Below the pieces are notes generated by a model, which did no database searches, was not told where the DNA came from, and worked only from the letters and a program-made list of their open reading frames with translations. Positions 33,801 to 40,011 of a stretch of DNA of 64,000 nt are shown here, piece by piece. Source of the stretch: Congeria kusceri (Eukaryota > Mollusca > Bivalvia > Myida > Dreissenidae). Location: assembly GCA_027627225.1 (NCBI GenBank), contig CM051029.1:3437404-3501403 (forward strand), read 5' to 3'. Position 1 is the first letter of the stretch. Every line of letters starts with the position of its first letter. Made by a program: the position numbers and the translations under genes.

Positions 33801-35778
33801 TTTAAAGGCTTCATTAATGATCAACAAGCAGGTTTTTCTTTCCTTCTTTGAGACCCACCGAATATCGGCCCTTTCTCCTTGACGTATTTTTCCCCTATGT
33901 CATTGAATAATTTTCCCCAAACGATCCATTTTCCCCCAAAATTGCCTATATATTAAACAATTAAAAACAACTACGTTTGTAAATATCGTAAGAGTGCAAC
34001 AATAGTAACGATAGTTAAAATGGAGGATATTGAAAGGTAAACATATTAAATATATTAATTCAAACTCAGTTAAATACTCCAATAACATAACAATAACACT
34101 TAAGTGTATACGGTTATAGGTTTTTATATTTCCCCCAAACTGCCAATAACGCGCTTATATTTTGCCCTAAATCCGGTTTTTCTCACTATTTTTTCCCCAT
34201 AAAAAAGAACGGCCCTTTTCCCCCTAAGTCGGAAAAAAACCCTGACAAGGAGATTGTCAATATTGATGTATATTCTAAAATAAATTAACATGTAAACCTG
34301 TGTCTCTGATGCAACTTGTGGAACGAAACTGAAACTTAGACACATTCAAGTCTCAAGTAACACGAGCAATTTCCTGTAAAAAGATGCTTTTCTGAGCTTA
34401 ATTCAAGTACAAGAATAAGTTGAACAAGTTGTTTTCAGACAGGTTTTTTTGTAAGGCTCGGGGGAAGGGGCCCTAGCCTTCAAATATGGGGGAAAAATAG
34501 CGCGTGAAAACCAAATTTGGGGATAATTTTCGCGCGATGTTACTCATAGGGGAATGAAATTTCCAGGTACAAGTTTCATTTTGGGGGAAAACTGCATGAA
34601 TTTAAAGCAAATTTCTGAGGGATGTAGCCTGTATAAGGTTACAGCTGTAGGATAAAAAAAGCCCTGTCAGAATTTAACTTATTGGTTTGACATCCTCTTG
34701 ATAGCTTTTAAAGAATAAGATAAAATTCCCAATTGAGCTGAAAACGACGCTAATTTACCCAATTTGACCAGTACCGTTACCATTCCCAAAGTGGTGAGGA
34801 AAAACGTTGTATCCCAACAGCGTCAAATTTGGGGCCGAAATTCGGCCCCATTCCCAATCTCAAAAAGTATATATTTGTCCCAAATGACAGCCTAAAATTC
34901 CCAATTGAAGCTTTCAAAGCAAAAAAAAAAAAAAAAAATTTTATATATATATATATTTCAACTTTCAGTTCATCTCCCTATCCAGCTCTATGAGTTGAAC
35001 CTTAGTAAATATAATATTGAAAACACTTTTATCATACATGCCATACGTCCCGATCTCGATTTTTTATTTCACCTTAACTTTAGTCATTAGTCAGTATAGT
35101 AATCACAATAACTCAAAACTATTTACTTTTTTCAAGATTTTAAATACAGCTGAAATGAAACATGTAACTTAAATCATAACACCAATAATTTATTAAATAA
35201 GTCAAGAAAATAAATAAATAGACGTCTTTCATCTGAGTTCTCGCTAGAATTTCAGAACATGGAGTCCAGGACTCCTTCCTTAGGAAAATTACTCGTCCCA
35301 GTATATATCTTGCGTCAAAACCGAATGCTACCAGGGCCTGGTGACGACATATTTCAAGTTTTAAATCAATTGCTTAAGAAATGTTGACGAATTTCGCTCT
35401 ACAAACTTATCACATTGTATGCAGACAGACCGACAAACCATCCGACAGCGTGACTCCTATATATCCCCTTACAAACTTCGTTTGCGGGGGTATAACTTGC
35501 TTGTCTTAATTTAAATACCTTGTTTAAGCCTTGACTTGTCTTCAGTTGTTTGTTTGTTGTTGTTTTTTTAATTATAGGCTAGTTTTTTGTCGATTTAATA
35601 ATTTTAGTGTGCAGAAAATAAAAACATTTATTTTAATACATTTATATCTACTGCCCACCTAATTGTTTACAAAACATAAAAAAATCAAGTCCATTGCTAT
35701 TGGGAAAAAAATTAAATAAGTACTTACTGCTTGTTTTCCGCGTGTGAGGTCCGTCATTCCACATAAGCGGTCTGCCAT
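12631..35778 (-). CDS. SET - acidic repeats - tandem BRCT - zinc finger - tyrosine recombinase - SANT fusion gene
   Basis: Twenty-three coding exons on the minus strand, in transcription order: 35778-35728, 32684-32652, 31027-30934, 29663-29513, 28109-27899, 27549-27528, 25878-25801, 25680-25558, 25438-25328, 25208-25047, 24927-24760, 24634-24467, 24201-24121, 22524-22469, 20048-19973, 18925-18801, 18445-18331, 17463-17362, 16812-14992, 14603-14544, 14392-14327, 13937-13848, 12842-12631. They total 4,176 nt, giving 1,391 aa plus TGA. Every intron is GT-AG and no join breaks frame. The ATG follows an in-frame TAA directly. Domains (aa): SET ~44-180, acidic 188-484, BRCT pair 485-~665, zinc motifs 712-730 and 794-813, recombinase ~1035-1215, SANT-like 1331-1391. 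The likely role is nuclear and chromatin-linked: lysine methylation, phosphopeptide reading, and DNA binding or recombination. That role is inferred from domains only. The 33-nt second exon is the least certain, since skipping it also keeps frame. The alternative of several adjacent genes is weakened by the unbroken phase chain. Confidence 0.85.
13640..13706 (-). repeat. SINE tail fragment
   Basis: Contains CAGTATTTCAGTCACAT, GGTCAGTTAACC and AACACTTTTCC in the same order as the SINE at 20,323-20,602. It lies in the last intron of the fusion gene. Only the tail is left. Confidence 0.65.
13848..14603 (-). CDS. Fusion gene: acidic linker (three small exons)
   Basis: Exons 14603-14544 (60 nt), 14392-14327 (66 nt) and 13937-13848 (90 nt) are all phase 1-1 with good acceptors (TTTACAG, ATTTTAG, AATACAG) and donors (GTAATT, GTATGT, GTAAGG). 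They encode SSGDESLDEE, SVDKGESSNDF and EENEDGDSGSDSDAEW followed by PPRKKL. The Ser-Asp/Glu runs look like CK2 sites. If the last donor is unused, the frame stops six codons later at 13,828, which would give a form lacking the SANT-like domain. Confidence 0.78.
14992..16812 (-). CDS. Fusion gene: zinc-finger and tyrosine-recombinase exon
   Basis: One 1,821-nt phase 1-1 exon, aa 643-1249, uninterrupted. After the BRCT2 tail come a C2H2-like motif (CVYC at 712-715, His725, His730) and a C2HC-like motif (CEFC at 794-797, HHKTC to 813). The C-terminal part has tyrosine-recombinase signatures: box I Arg in KRAGE (Arg1056), basic beta-hairpin RGKRGRK (Lys1104 or 1108), TNLRK (Thr1172, Arg1175) in place of HxxR, GHDIRVHREFY with His1201, and Tyr1210 nine residues on, the canonical spacing. 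Similar zinc-finger/recombinase proteins occur as uncharacterised families in fish, cnidarians and molluscs. A Crypton-like transposon origin is plausible but unproven. No terminal repeats or other transposon genes are seen, and it is spliced into a larger frame, suggesting a host gene. Confidence 0.88.
17362..22524 (-). CDS. Fusion gene: tandem BRCT module (five exons, ends in the next)
   Basis: Exons 22524-22469, 20048-19973, 18925-18801, 18445-18331 and 17463-17362 encode aa 485-642, and the fold closes in the next exon near aa 665. BRCT1: ILFSGM with Ser497-Gly498, EEADILVLP, STMKLF with Lys540, and IVSATWVTDSI with Trp557. BRCT2: DLRCLLTRIGG, DTIFIC, and VDKEWIFHTIISGK with Trp650. Order and spacing match paired BRCT domains of the MDC1/PTIP kind, where a Ser/Thr-Gly pair and a Lys in BRCT1 hold a phosphoserine. 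Those contacts are kept here; the neighbouring Arg of MDC1 is His/Ser. Expected role: binding a phosphorylated chromatin or repair partner. Introns carry a SINE, family A and B repeats and a 21-bp minisatellite. Confidence 0.82.
17735..18287 (+). repeat. 21-bp minisatellite in a fusion-gene intron
   Basis: About 26 units of GTGTGTGAACAAGTGGGGACA and variants. Because the period is 21 bp, both strands stay open: VCEQVGT/S on plus and TCSHTVP on minus. It lies inside the intron between the fusion-gene exons ending at 18,331 and starting at 17,463. I read it as non-coding. Confidence 0.93.
19140..19430. repeat. Dispersed repeat fragment, family C
   Basis: Carries TTGTGACATTGTATGCGGACAG and, toward the end, ACCAACAAACCGACTGACAG then GTGACTCCAGTATACCCCTC. 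The same phrases are near 35,395-35,490. It lies in an intron of the fusion gene. Confidence 0.55.
20323..20602 (-). mobile_element. tRNA-derived SINE, near complete
   Basis: On the minus strand the head reads like a tRNA with A box TAGCTCAGTTGGTAGAG and B box GGTTTGATCCC, continues into a body with CAGTTGTCAGTTACTTGCA, and ends near ACTGAAATACTGTTGAAAC. Relatives are at 238-632, 13,640-13,706 and 36,138-36,529. It lies in an intron of the fusion gene. RNA polymerase III promoter boxes are seen; activity is unknown. Confidence 0.85.
20819..22238 (+). mobile_element. Dispersed repeat family A, copy 2
   Basis: The left end has the perfect hairpin GGGCCATGATGGCCC then GCTCACCTGA. The right end has TGAGCACGTTGTGCTCA then GGTGAGCTAA. 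Five ~165-bp tandem units inside each carry GTGGCCTATAGAGTGTTAAC and GCCCCGCCCCCTGG. Open frames here are repeats of that unit. It sits in the intron before the second BRCT exon. Confidence 0.85.
22262..22392. repeat. Short ~31-36 bp tandem repeat, 3-4 copies
   Basis: Repeats of GGAAATTCAGGCACAGGGGT with small changes. Confidence 0.8.
22780..23592. repeat. Dispersed repeat family B with ~170-bp tandem units
   Basis: About four units share ACTCATGCCTTCTGCACAT, AAGTTTCATGAAAATCC and GAGCGGACACGACAATGGAG. It ends in GACGGATGGACGGACAACGG and a CTCCCGCTTTGCG segment. It is intronic to the fusion gene. Confidence 0.75.
24121..25878 (-). CDS. Fusion gene: seven tandem acidic exons
   Basis: Exons 25878-25801 (78 nt), 25680-25558 (123), 25438-25328 (111), 25208-25047 (162), 24927-24760 (168), 24634-24467 (168) and 24201-24121 (81) are homologous. 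All are phase 1-1 and multiples of three, so copies can be gained or lost freely. Each encodes an Asp/Glu run followed by a conserved tail of the type PLDVEK-GATSIVPNKTA. The first and last copies share the variant EKERATSM, while the middle ones share EK-GATSI. This suggests an old pair with later internal amplification. Exons and introns of the three longest copies are nearly identical. The likely role is an acidic, histone- or protein-binding flexible linker at aa 188-484. Methionine-rich readings in another frame are shadows of the Asp codons. Confidence 0.88.
24121..25878. repeat. Tandem exon+intron repeat, ~235-293 bp units
   Basis: The whole exon-plus-intron unit is repeated, not only the (GAT)n core. 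The sequence AACAGTTAAATAATACCTGC recurs just before each exon at spacings of about 293, 287, 281 and 230 bp. Intronic AAGGAAATACACAATTTTG is also shared. The outermost units are diverged. Confidence 0.92.
27528..27549 (-). CDS. Fusion gene: 22-nt microexon
   Basis: Acceptor ATTTCAG, exon encoding HNQENEI, donor ATAG|GTAATG. It converts the phase-0 end of the SET module to phase 1, which is exactly what the acidic exon array needs. Without it the flanking exons cannot be joined in frame, and that is the main support. Confidence 0.7.
27899..31027 (-). CDS. Fusion gene: SET methyltransferase module (three exons)
   Basis: Exons 31027-30934, 29663-29513 and 28109-27899 encode aa 29-180. Seen: GYGVF (60-64, the GxG SAM-binding turn), KGEFLLEYTGD, W110-VDASRTTRN, LVND (124-127), PRLCLFAARNIASGEEL, and RYDYGDD with Tyr166/Tyr168. 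The layout and spacing match the SET domain of the KMT5A (SETD8) type, which monomethylates histone H4 Lys20. The usual Asn-His pair of SET domains reads Asn126-Asp127 here. I recall Asn-Asp variants in KMT5A-like proteins of fish and invertebrates, so it need not mean loss of activity. Intron phases 1, 2 and 0 follow the three exons. There is no pre-SET Cys cluster. The substrate is unknown. Confidence 0.88.
29030..29285 (-). mobile_element. Second tRNA-derived SINE family
   Basis: On the minus strand the head GATCTGTGGTCTAGTGG (A box) and GGCAGGTTTGATCCTCC (B box) is followed by a GC-richer body containing GAGGTGCAGTGTACTAGG. It is unlike the SINE at 20.3 kb. It lies in the intron between two SET exons. 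The open frame across it is not a gene. Confidence 0.8.
30082..30309 (+). mobile_element. CAGGG-type MITE with 5-bp target duplication CAGTA
   Basis: Ends CAGGGCTTTTTTTT and AAAAAACCTG, with direct CAGTA on both sides (30,077-30,081 and 30,310-30,314). It is the same element as 34,440-34,666 in opposite orientation. The superfamily is not assigned. Confidence 0.8.
30480..30850. repeat. Dispersed repeat fragment
   Basis: Contains ACCAAGTTTCATGATC, AGATGAACAGACGAACAT, GACCTTTGACCTTCAGTG and a closing GTGGGGGCATAAG. The style resembles family B and the repeat at 31,085-31,832. Confidence 0.5.
31085..31832. repeat. Dispersed repeat family D with ~150-bp tandem units
   Basis: Starts near CACTGATGCCCCACAACAC. 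It has four diverged units with AAGGGCCATAATTCTGCC, AAGGTCATTCAACTGTGAAAG and GATCCACCCA, then ACGAACGGACGGACAAG and a CTCTGTGGGGGCATAA end. Left-end relatives occur near 17,640 and 45,228. It is intronic to the fusion gene. Confidence 0.75.
32250..32634. repeat. Repeat composite in intron
   Basis: CCGAGTATAACACGCACCCG and TATAACGCGCACCG at 32,255-32,300 resemble a widespread animal MITE end. The segment at 32,605-32,630 ends TTGAGGTGAGCTAAAAAA, like the right end of family A. Only fragments can be seen. Confidence 0.45.
32652..32684 (-). CDS. Fusion gene: 33-nt exon
   Basis: A very long T tract precedes acceptor CAG; the donor is CAA|GTGAGT. Phase 0-0 in this model, encoding LKTSLKISLKQ. 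Because 33 is divisible by three it may be a skippable cassette. It is supported by splice signals and frame only. Confidence 0.5.
32836..33184. mobile_element. CAGGG-type MITE with target duplication ATAAC
   Basis: Terminal inverted repeats CAGGGCTTTTT / AAAAAAAGCCCTG, flanked by ATAAC at 32,831-32,835 and 33,185-33,189. Both arms share AATTGGGAATTTT and GGGAATATGACC in inverted order. The open frames inside (32,988-33,216) are not genes. Confidence 0.8.
33430..34244. mobile_element. Probable nested MITE remains
   Basis: Begins CCCAGCGTTTTTCCTC and ends AAAAAAACCCTG, with TTCCCCC-rich phrases shared with the CAGGG elements on either side. No target duplication was found. It may be two overlapping elements. 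Confidence 0.45.
34440..34666 (-). mobile_element. CAGGG-type MITE, inverted partner of 30,082-30,309
   Basis: The minus strand reads CAGGGC... as in the copy at 30.1 kb. Direct TCAGA flanks both ends (34,435-34,439 and 34,667-34,671). The two copies are highly similar by eye. Both lie in introns of the fusion gene, on either side of the 33-nt exon. Confidence 0.82.
35222..35495. repeat. Dispersed repeat fragment, family C
   Basis: Carries CACATTGTATGCAGACAGACC, CCGACAGCGTGACTCC and a closing TTCGTTTGCGGGGGTATAAC. Similar phrases are at 19,190-19,430. It lies in the first coding intron. Confidence 0.55.
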
Positions 35779-35793
35779 TTATTCTATGTCAAT
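35728..35793 (-). CDS. Fusion gene: exon with start codon
   Basis: The acceptor is TTTTCAG, followed by 15 nt of leader ending in TAA, then ATG at 35,778. It encodes 17 residues (MADRLCGMTDLTRGKQA) and ends at donor GCA|GTAAGT in phase 0. An in-frame stop directly before the ATG fixes the start. Confidence 0.75.
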
Positions 35794-36555
35794 CTGAAAA
35801 TAGGAATTACATGTATGGACTTCTACTAGACAACTCAAATATTCTATTTTGTCCCCACAGATCAATATTGCATTCACTTGTATTCACATTTTTTCCTTGA
35901 TGAAAACACTGAATGGCGGCCTAAATTGTATTCCTATTATAGACTTTTATAATTATTGGTATTATTTGATGTATTTGACAATTTCAATTCGATGTACCTG
36001 TATGTCAATATGATGAAATATGTGCACTGAATTAATTCATAAATTTCAAAATTAACCTAACCACTGTGTTTCACATTTGATACATTGTTGGCTTCAGTGA
36101 ACAGGTTTAGTTTTGTTTGTTTAATTGGATTTTTCACTGTTTTCCACAGTATTTCAGTTATATCACCGCGGTCAGTTAACCAACTAACACTTTTCCTGGG
36201 TTAGCTGGTTTACCAGTACGTGTTCATCTGTATTCTCGCGGTACTTAACCTTAAGTATATATTTGGAGCCATAAGGTACAAATAAAATATTTCTTTCAAA
36301 AGTATGCTAACCATTGAACCTTTTTACGAACATTACGACTAGAAATTATGTTTATTAGTATTCTTCATTAAATTATTCTGTTTGTCGATGTATACCATGC
36401 CGCCATCTTGAAAAATTACTAAGTGCACATGCTTATGCCAGTAACTGACAACTGCCCTACTTGAATCAGAAGTAGGGGGAAATGGCCGTAGAAAGGATTT
36501 CATAACCAATCCCCACACAATGTTGCCAGGCCGAAGGTCGACCATCGTAACTTAC

Positions 36556-36600
36556 CATCGATAAGAAATAACTCCACTTCCATTTTGTTCACAAAACAGA
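36556..36600 (-). promoter_or_regulatory. Probable non-coding first exon and donor
   Basis: On the minus strand the sequence after the CRE runs through AAAATGGAAGTGGAG to a strong donor GATG|GTAAGT (exon side ending at 36,556). It would splice to the acceptor TTTTCAG at 35,794-35,800, which starts the exon holding the ATG. The transcription start is not defined; about 36,600 is a guess. Confidence 0.5.
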
Positions 36601-36603
36601 CAA

Positions 36604-36644
36604 TGACGTCACTGAGCGGAAAAATGTTCGCGCATGCGCATTGG
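36604..36644 (-). promoter_or_regulatory. CCAAT / NRF1 / CRE promoter of the fusion gene
   Basis: Read on the minus strand: CCAAT (36,640-36,644) abutting GCGCATGCGC (NRF1 palindrome, 36,630-36,639), then TGACGTCA (CRE, 36,604-36,611), then the probable first exon. No TATA box is evident. These motifs are typical of broadly expressed genes. The positions are exact; the function is inferred. Confidence 0.6.
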
Positions 36645-36901
36645 ATTTTAAGTGTGTCGCTTCATAGGAAAAAAAGCGACAAAAAAAGAAAACGACACAC
36701 TGGTGAAAAAAATAACCCGAGGTTAACGACGAATGGGGATACCCTATTTTTTCAATTTTATTTTGTGTTTCATGCAAAATTATGAAGAATAAAGGGTATT
36801 TATACTTTTGACAAGTGAGGACGTCCTCACTCAGCCACTGAGACCCCACTCGTTGCTGTGCATACCCATTGACGGCCTCAGTGTCCCGTACGTGCAACCA
36901 C

Positions 36902-36902
36902 A

Positions 36903-36996
<94 letters not shown>

Positions 36997-36998
36997 CA
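36902..36998. repeat. (CA)n microsatellite, duplication breakpoint 2
   Basis: CA run with a few G interruptions. Sequence after it (AATATTTTTTTTTTCTGTC) is unrelated to that after 1,066. Confidence 0.97.
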
Positions 36999-38750
36999 CA
37001 ATATTTTTTTTTTCTGTCACGTTATATATAAATAGCAGATATAGAATATGAAACAACATAGCCATCGGTCGTGAGAATGTGATATAGAATCAACCATAAA
37101 TTATGCTAAAATAGCGAATACCCTTTTATAACAACACATCCGAAGCACATATATGAATATATTAAAGTAAGCTTTAGTTGAGGCGGACGTCAAACAACCG
37201 TGGTTGTACAAAGTTTCTTACAACTTTCCGCGGACAGTTTCAGACAGTATCAGACAACGTCAATGACAATATTCGTTGTTTCGAAAAGCTTGACTCTTCG
37301 TTTTTAGAAAATAAATTATAGCCTTATGGTTAATGTTTTCGTGTGAAAAAGAGAGGCAATAAAGCAACAACAAAACACATCATTCAATCACTTCAAAGCT
37401 ACTAGTATATATCCAGTAATTTGTTGGTGAGAAATTTAATTTTAATATGAATGCACCAACAAAAAATATACTAAACATGTTTTGGGTGAAATGGTATAAA
37501 TATAATGCATACGGTGGAAACCATATGTGCAAACATTACACATGAAAATTTATGTAAACAGTACACACACACACACACAGCTGCAATTTCATTACAACAA
37601 ACAGTTCATGCATAATTTTTGAATGCAAAAACTACCTGAACTGAAAAGATCTTGATGATCATGCTCATGTTGCAAAAGTATATTTAGCAGTAAAATGCAA
37701 CTGTCAAGTCTAACGAACTAAGTGCTTTTGGATAAAGTAACCTCTAAAAGAACTGTAATGATAATATATTTGCAAAACATTCTTAAGTGTGCACATTAAC
37801 GACTACATCAAACGAGTTTTAAATTACATTCCGACCTCATTTCGTTTCAATCCGTTTTCCAAGTAACCGTCATTATTTCGTGGTAAAATATGTCATATTT
37901 ATCAACGACAAATCCTCTTAAAATGTTGGATGATTATAAAAACGAAATTCCATTAAGAAAATGCATAACACTACCCATGTTTTGTCATTACCTATGCAAT
38001 AGTATTAGTGATAGGTCAAGGAGAATATTGCACATACTAATGAGTTCCTCACCAATGCCACTCGTATTTAGTTATTTAGTGATACTCAATTAAATTGTAT
38101 AATATGATTATGTAATTCCTTGAAGCCAGTTTTTGATGATCCACTTTTCTCACTTTTACTTAATAAATATGGCGAAAACCTCAGCTTTGTCGATTCCTGA
38201 AATGACCAATTCACGAAGTAAATTAAAATATATTTTGAGTATTATAAAACCAATTATCCATGGTTAACCAACGTCGGTTCTAAAGCGACGAAGTGAGATC
38301 ATTAAAAAAAAAAGTTAAACGTTTTGTATAACTTCGTATAACAGAGGGTCGTCTAATATAGCCTGTTTCATTGAATTGAAATAAGACATAGTCAGTTTTT
38401 GGTAATTGGCGACATCAACTGTGACAGTTTCCTTTATCGTCAAGAAAAATAATGCTATTTTTAAATGTACAAAATGTTGTGGTATATTTATCGAATGTCA
38501 TTATATCTGATCACAATACTGATAGTATTGAGTATTGAAAAAGCAAATATCGTTCTTATTTTGTTTTGATATTTAAATTAGAATCTACAGACATTCAACA
38601 TTCTGGAAAACATGTTAAAACAGATCATATATATCGTCTTTTGAAAGCCCGAAGGTGCTATCAGCTTTCTTTGCACATATGTTGATGACACATTCTGACA
38701 TTTTTACGCTTTAACCTCACATACGTTATTAACTTTGACACAGGGCGTTC
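36999..38750. other. No gene recognised
   Basis: AT-rich sequence with a short (CA)n near 37,563. No splice-framed exon or domain was found. Confidence 0.5.
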
Positions 38751-38754
38751 GCCA

Positions 38755-39567
38755 TCATCGCATCAAGAGAGGTATCATCGCAAAGTATTTAAATAAGTTA
38801 TCAGAATACCCACCGGCCATGGTCTCCGGCTCTCCATAATCGTCACCTGTGGCAAACAGGAACGGCGGGTATTTGATCTGTGAGTCGTAAGTACAGCTAT
38901 GTGACGACTTTCCTGACAACACCAAGGCAAAGATACGATCACTGCGGTGAAGAACTGACGGTTTGTGTCTCTGGAAGTAAAGATCCGCCATCCGTCACCA
39001 GATTACATATTCAGATATGTATTTAAAACAAAAACACAGATAAATTACTGAGTATCCACAATCCGTCATATTATTTCATATTTAGATATGTATTTAAAAA
39101 CAAAAACACGGGTAAATAACTGTTCATTATGTGAAATGTACTTTACAATGATTTAAGGATTATTAGGGTGGAAACATGACAATACTTTGAATACTTTTAG
39201 TAGCAAAAACAGGTTATCAATTAAAGACTAACTAAAAACTGGCCTGGTTGGGTACAATAACAAAATACACGCAGAAGCCGTCGTACAGCCGGTGTGATAT
39301 TGCTTTGCTGTATCCAACACATTGACTCTATTTTAATAAAATTTGCTGATAATTACCCAACTTCAAAATACAGACCTAAATATAAAACGGTATGTATAAA
39401 TCAATCACTCACCCCTCTAATGAAAAGTAGTAATACGTCATGGTTTGCAACGTACTCCACGAAGAGTCGAGAATGTTCATCTTGTTGAACCAGCTGGATA
39501 CGCTGGATCCCCGGCCATCAAACGCGATGTACTTCTCAACGTCACCTTTGTAAAACGCTACCTTCAC
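38755..39567 (-). CDS. Two 3' exons of a small unidentified gene
   Basis: Exon 39567-39413 has acceptor TTTGACAG and donor GG|GTGAGT. Starting VKVAFYKGDVEKYIAFDGRG, it goes on to SSWFNKMNILDSSWS and YYYFSLEG. It joins in phase 2 to 38968-38755, using the acceptor AG at 38,969-38,970, which encodes HKPSVLHRSDRIFALVLSG, then CTYDSQIKYPPFLFATGDD, and stops after PLLMR. Conserved-looking aromatics and Gly/Asp turns suggest a small beta-rich protein. I have the impression of a bivalve family with FDGxGS and SSW motifs but cannot name it. The 5' exon was not found and the last ~20 residues may be intron read-through (possible donor GCCG|GTGGGT at 38,811). It could be a pseudogene. Confidence 0.6.
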
Positions 39568-39575
39568 CTGTCAAA

Positions 39576-40006
39576 TACGGTAGCACAGAGGTGACATGCA
39601 CTACTATTTTTCTATCTCGTTCCCACGAGATATTAACTCGAGGGAAAGAGATAATAACTCGTGGGAACGAGATGCTAACTCAGGGAAACGAAATAACTAT
39701 GCCGAGGGAACGACTCACTATTTCGTGGAAACGAGATACTAACTCAAGCGAACGACTTAGTATCATCTTACAAAATGATCGTTTTTGTGGGCCATGAGTT
39801 AGTATCTCGTTCCTACGAGTAAGTATCTTGTTCCCTCGACTTGGTATCTCGTTCCATAGACTAAGTATCTCGTTCTCTAGACTTAGAATCTAGTTCCATC
39901 GACTAAGTATCTCGTTCCCACGAATTAGTATCTCGTTCCCACGAGTTAGCATCTCGTAGGAACGAGATAAAAAAGGAGTAGTGCATGTCACCTTTGTGCC
40001 ACCGTA
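39576..40006. mobile_element. Foldback element with long inverted ends
   Basis: The ends 39,576-39,620 and 39,960-40,006 are near-perfect inverted repeats (TACGGTGGCACAAAGGTGAC on the minus strand of the right end; TACGGTAGCACAGAGGTGAC on the left). The interior is a run of ~22-bp units GTATCTCGTTCC-ACGAG whose orientation flips in the middle, so nearly the whole element can fold back. Flanks GTCAAA / GTCGAA may be a decayed target duplication. It lies 6 bp from the splice acceptor of the exon at 39,567. Confidence 0.82.
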
Positions 40007-40011
40007 GTCGA

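Larger units (their letters stand above)
35901..36998. repeat. Duplicated block, copy 2
   Basis: Same sequence as 1-1,066, ending in the same microsatellite. It begins about 120 bp upstream of the fusion gene's ATG and holds its promoter and first exon. The left boundary of homology cannot be judged because copy 1 is cut by the window edge. Confidence 0.93.

Noticed and set aside
1..36998. The two 1.07-kb blocks as long terminal repeats of one giant element
   Set aside because: They contain a promoter and splice donor fitting the host-like gene, homology ends in a simple repeat, and no target duplication is seen; tandem duplication is simpler.
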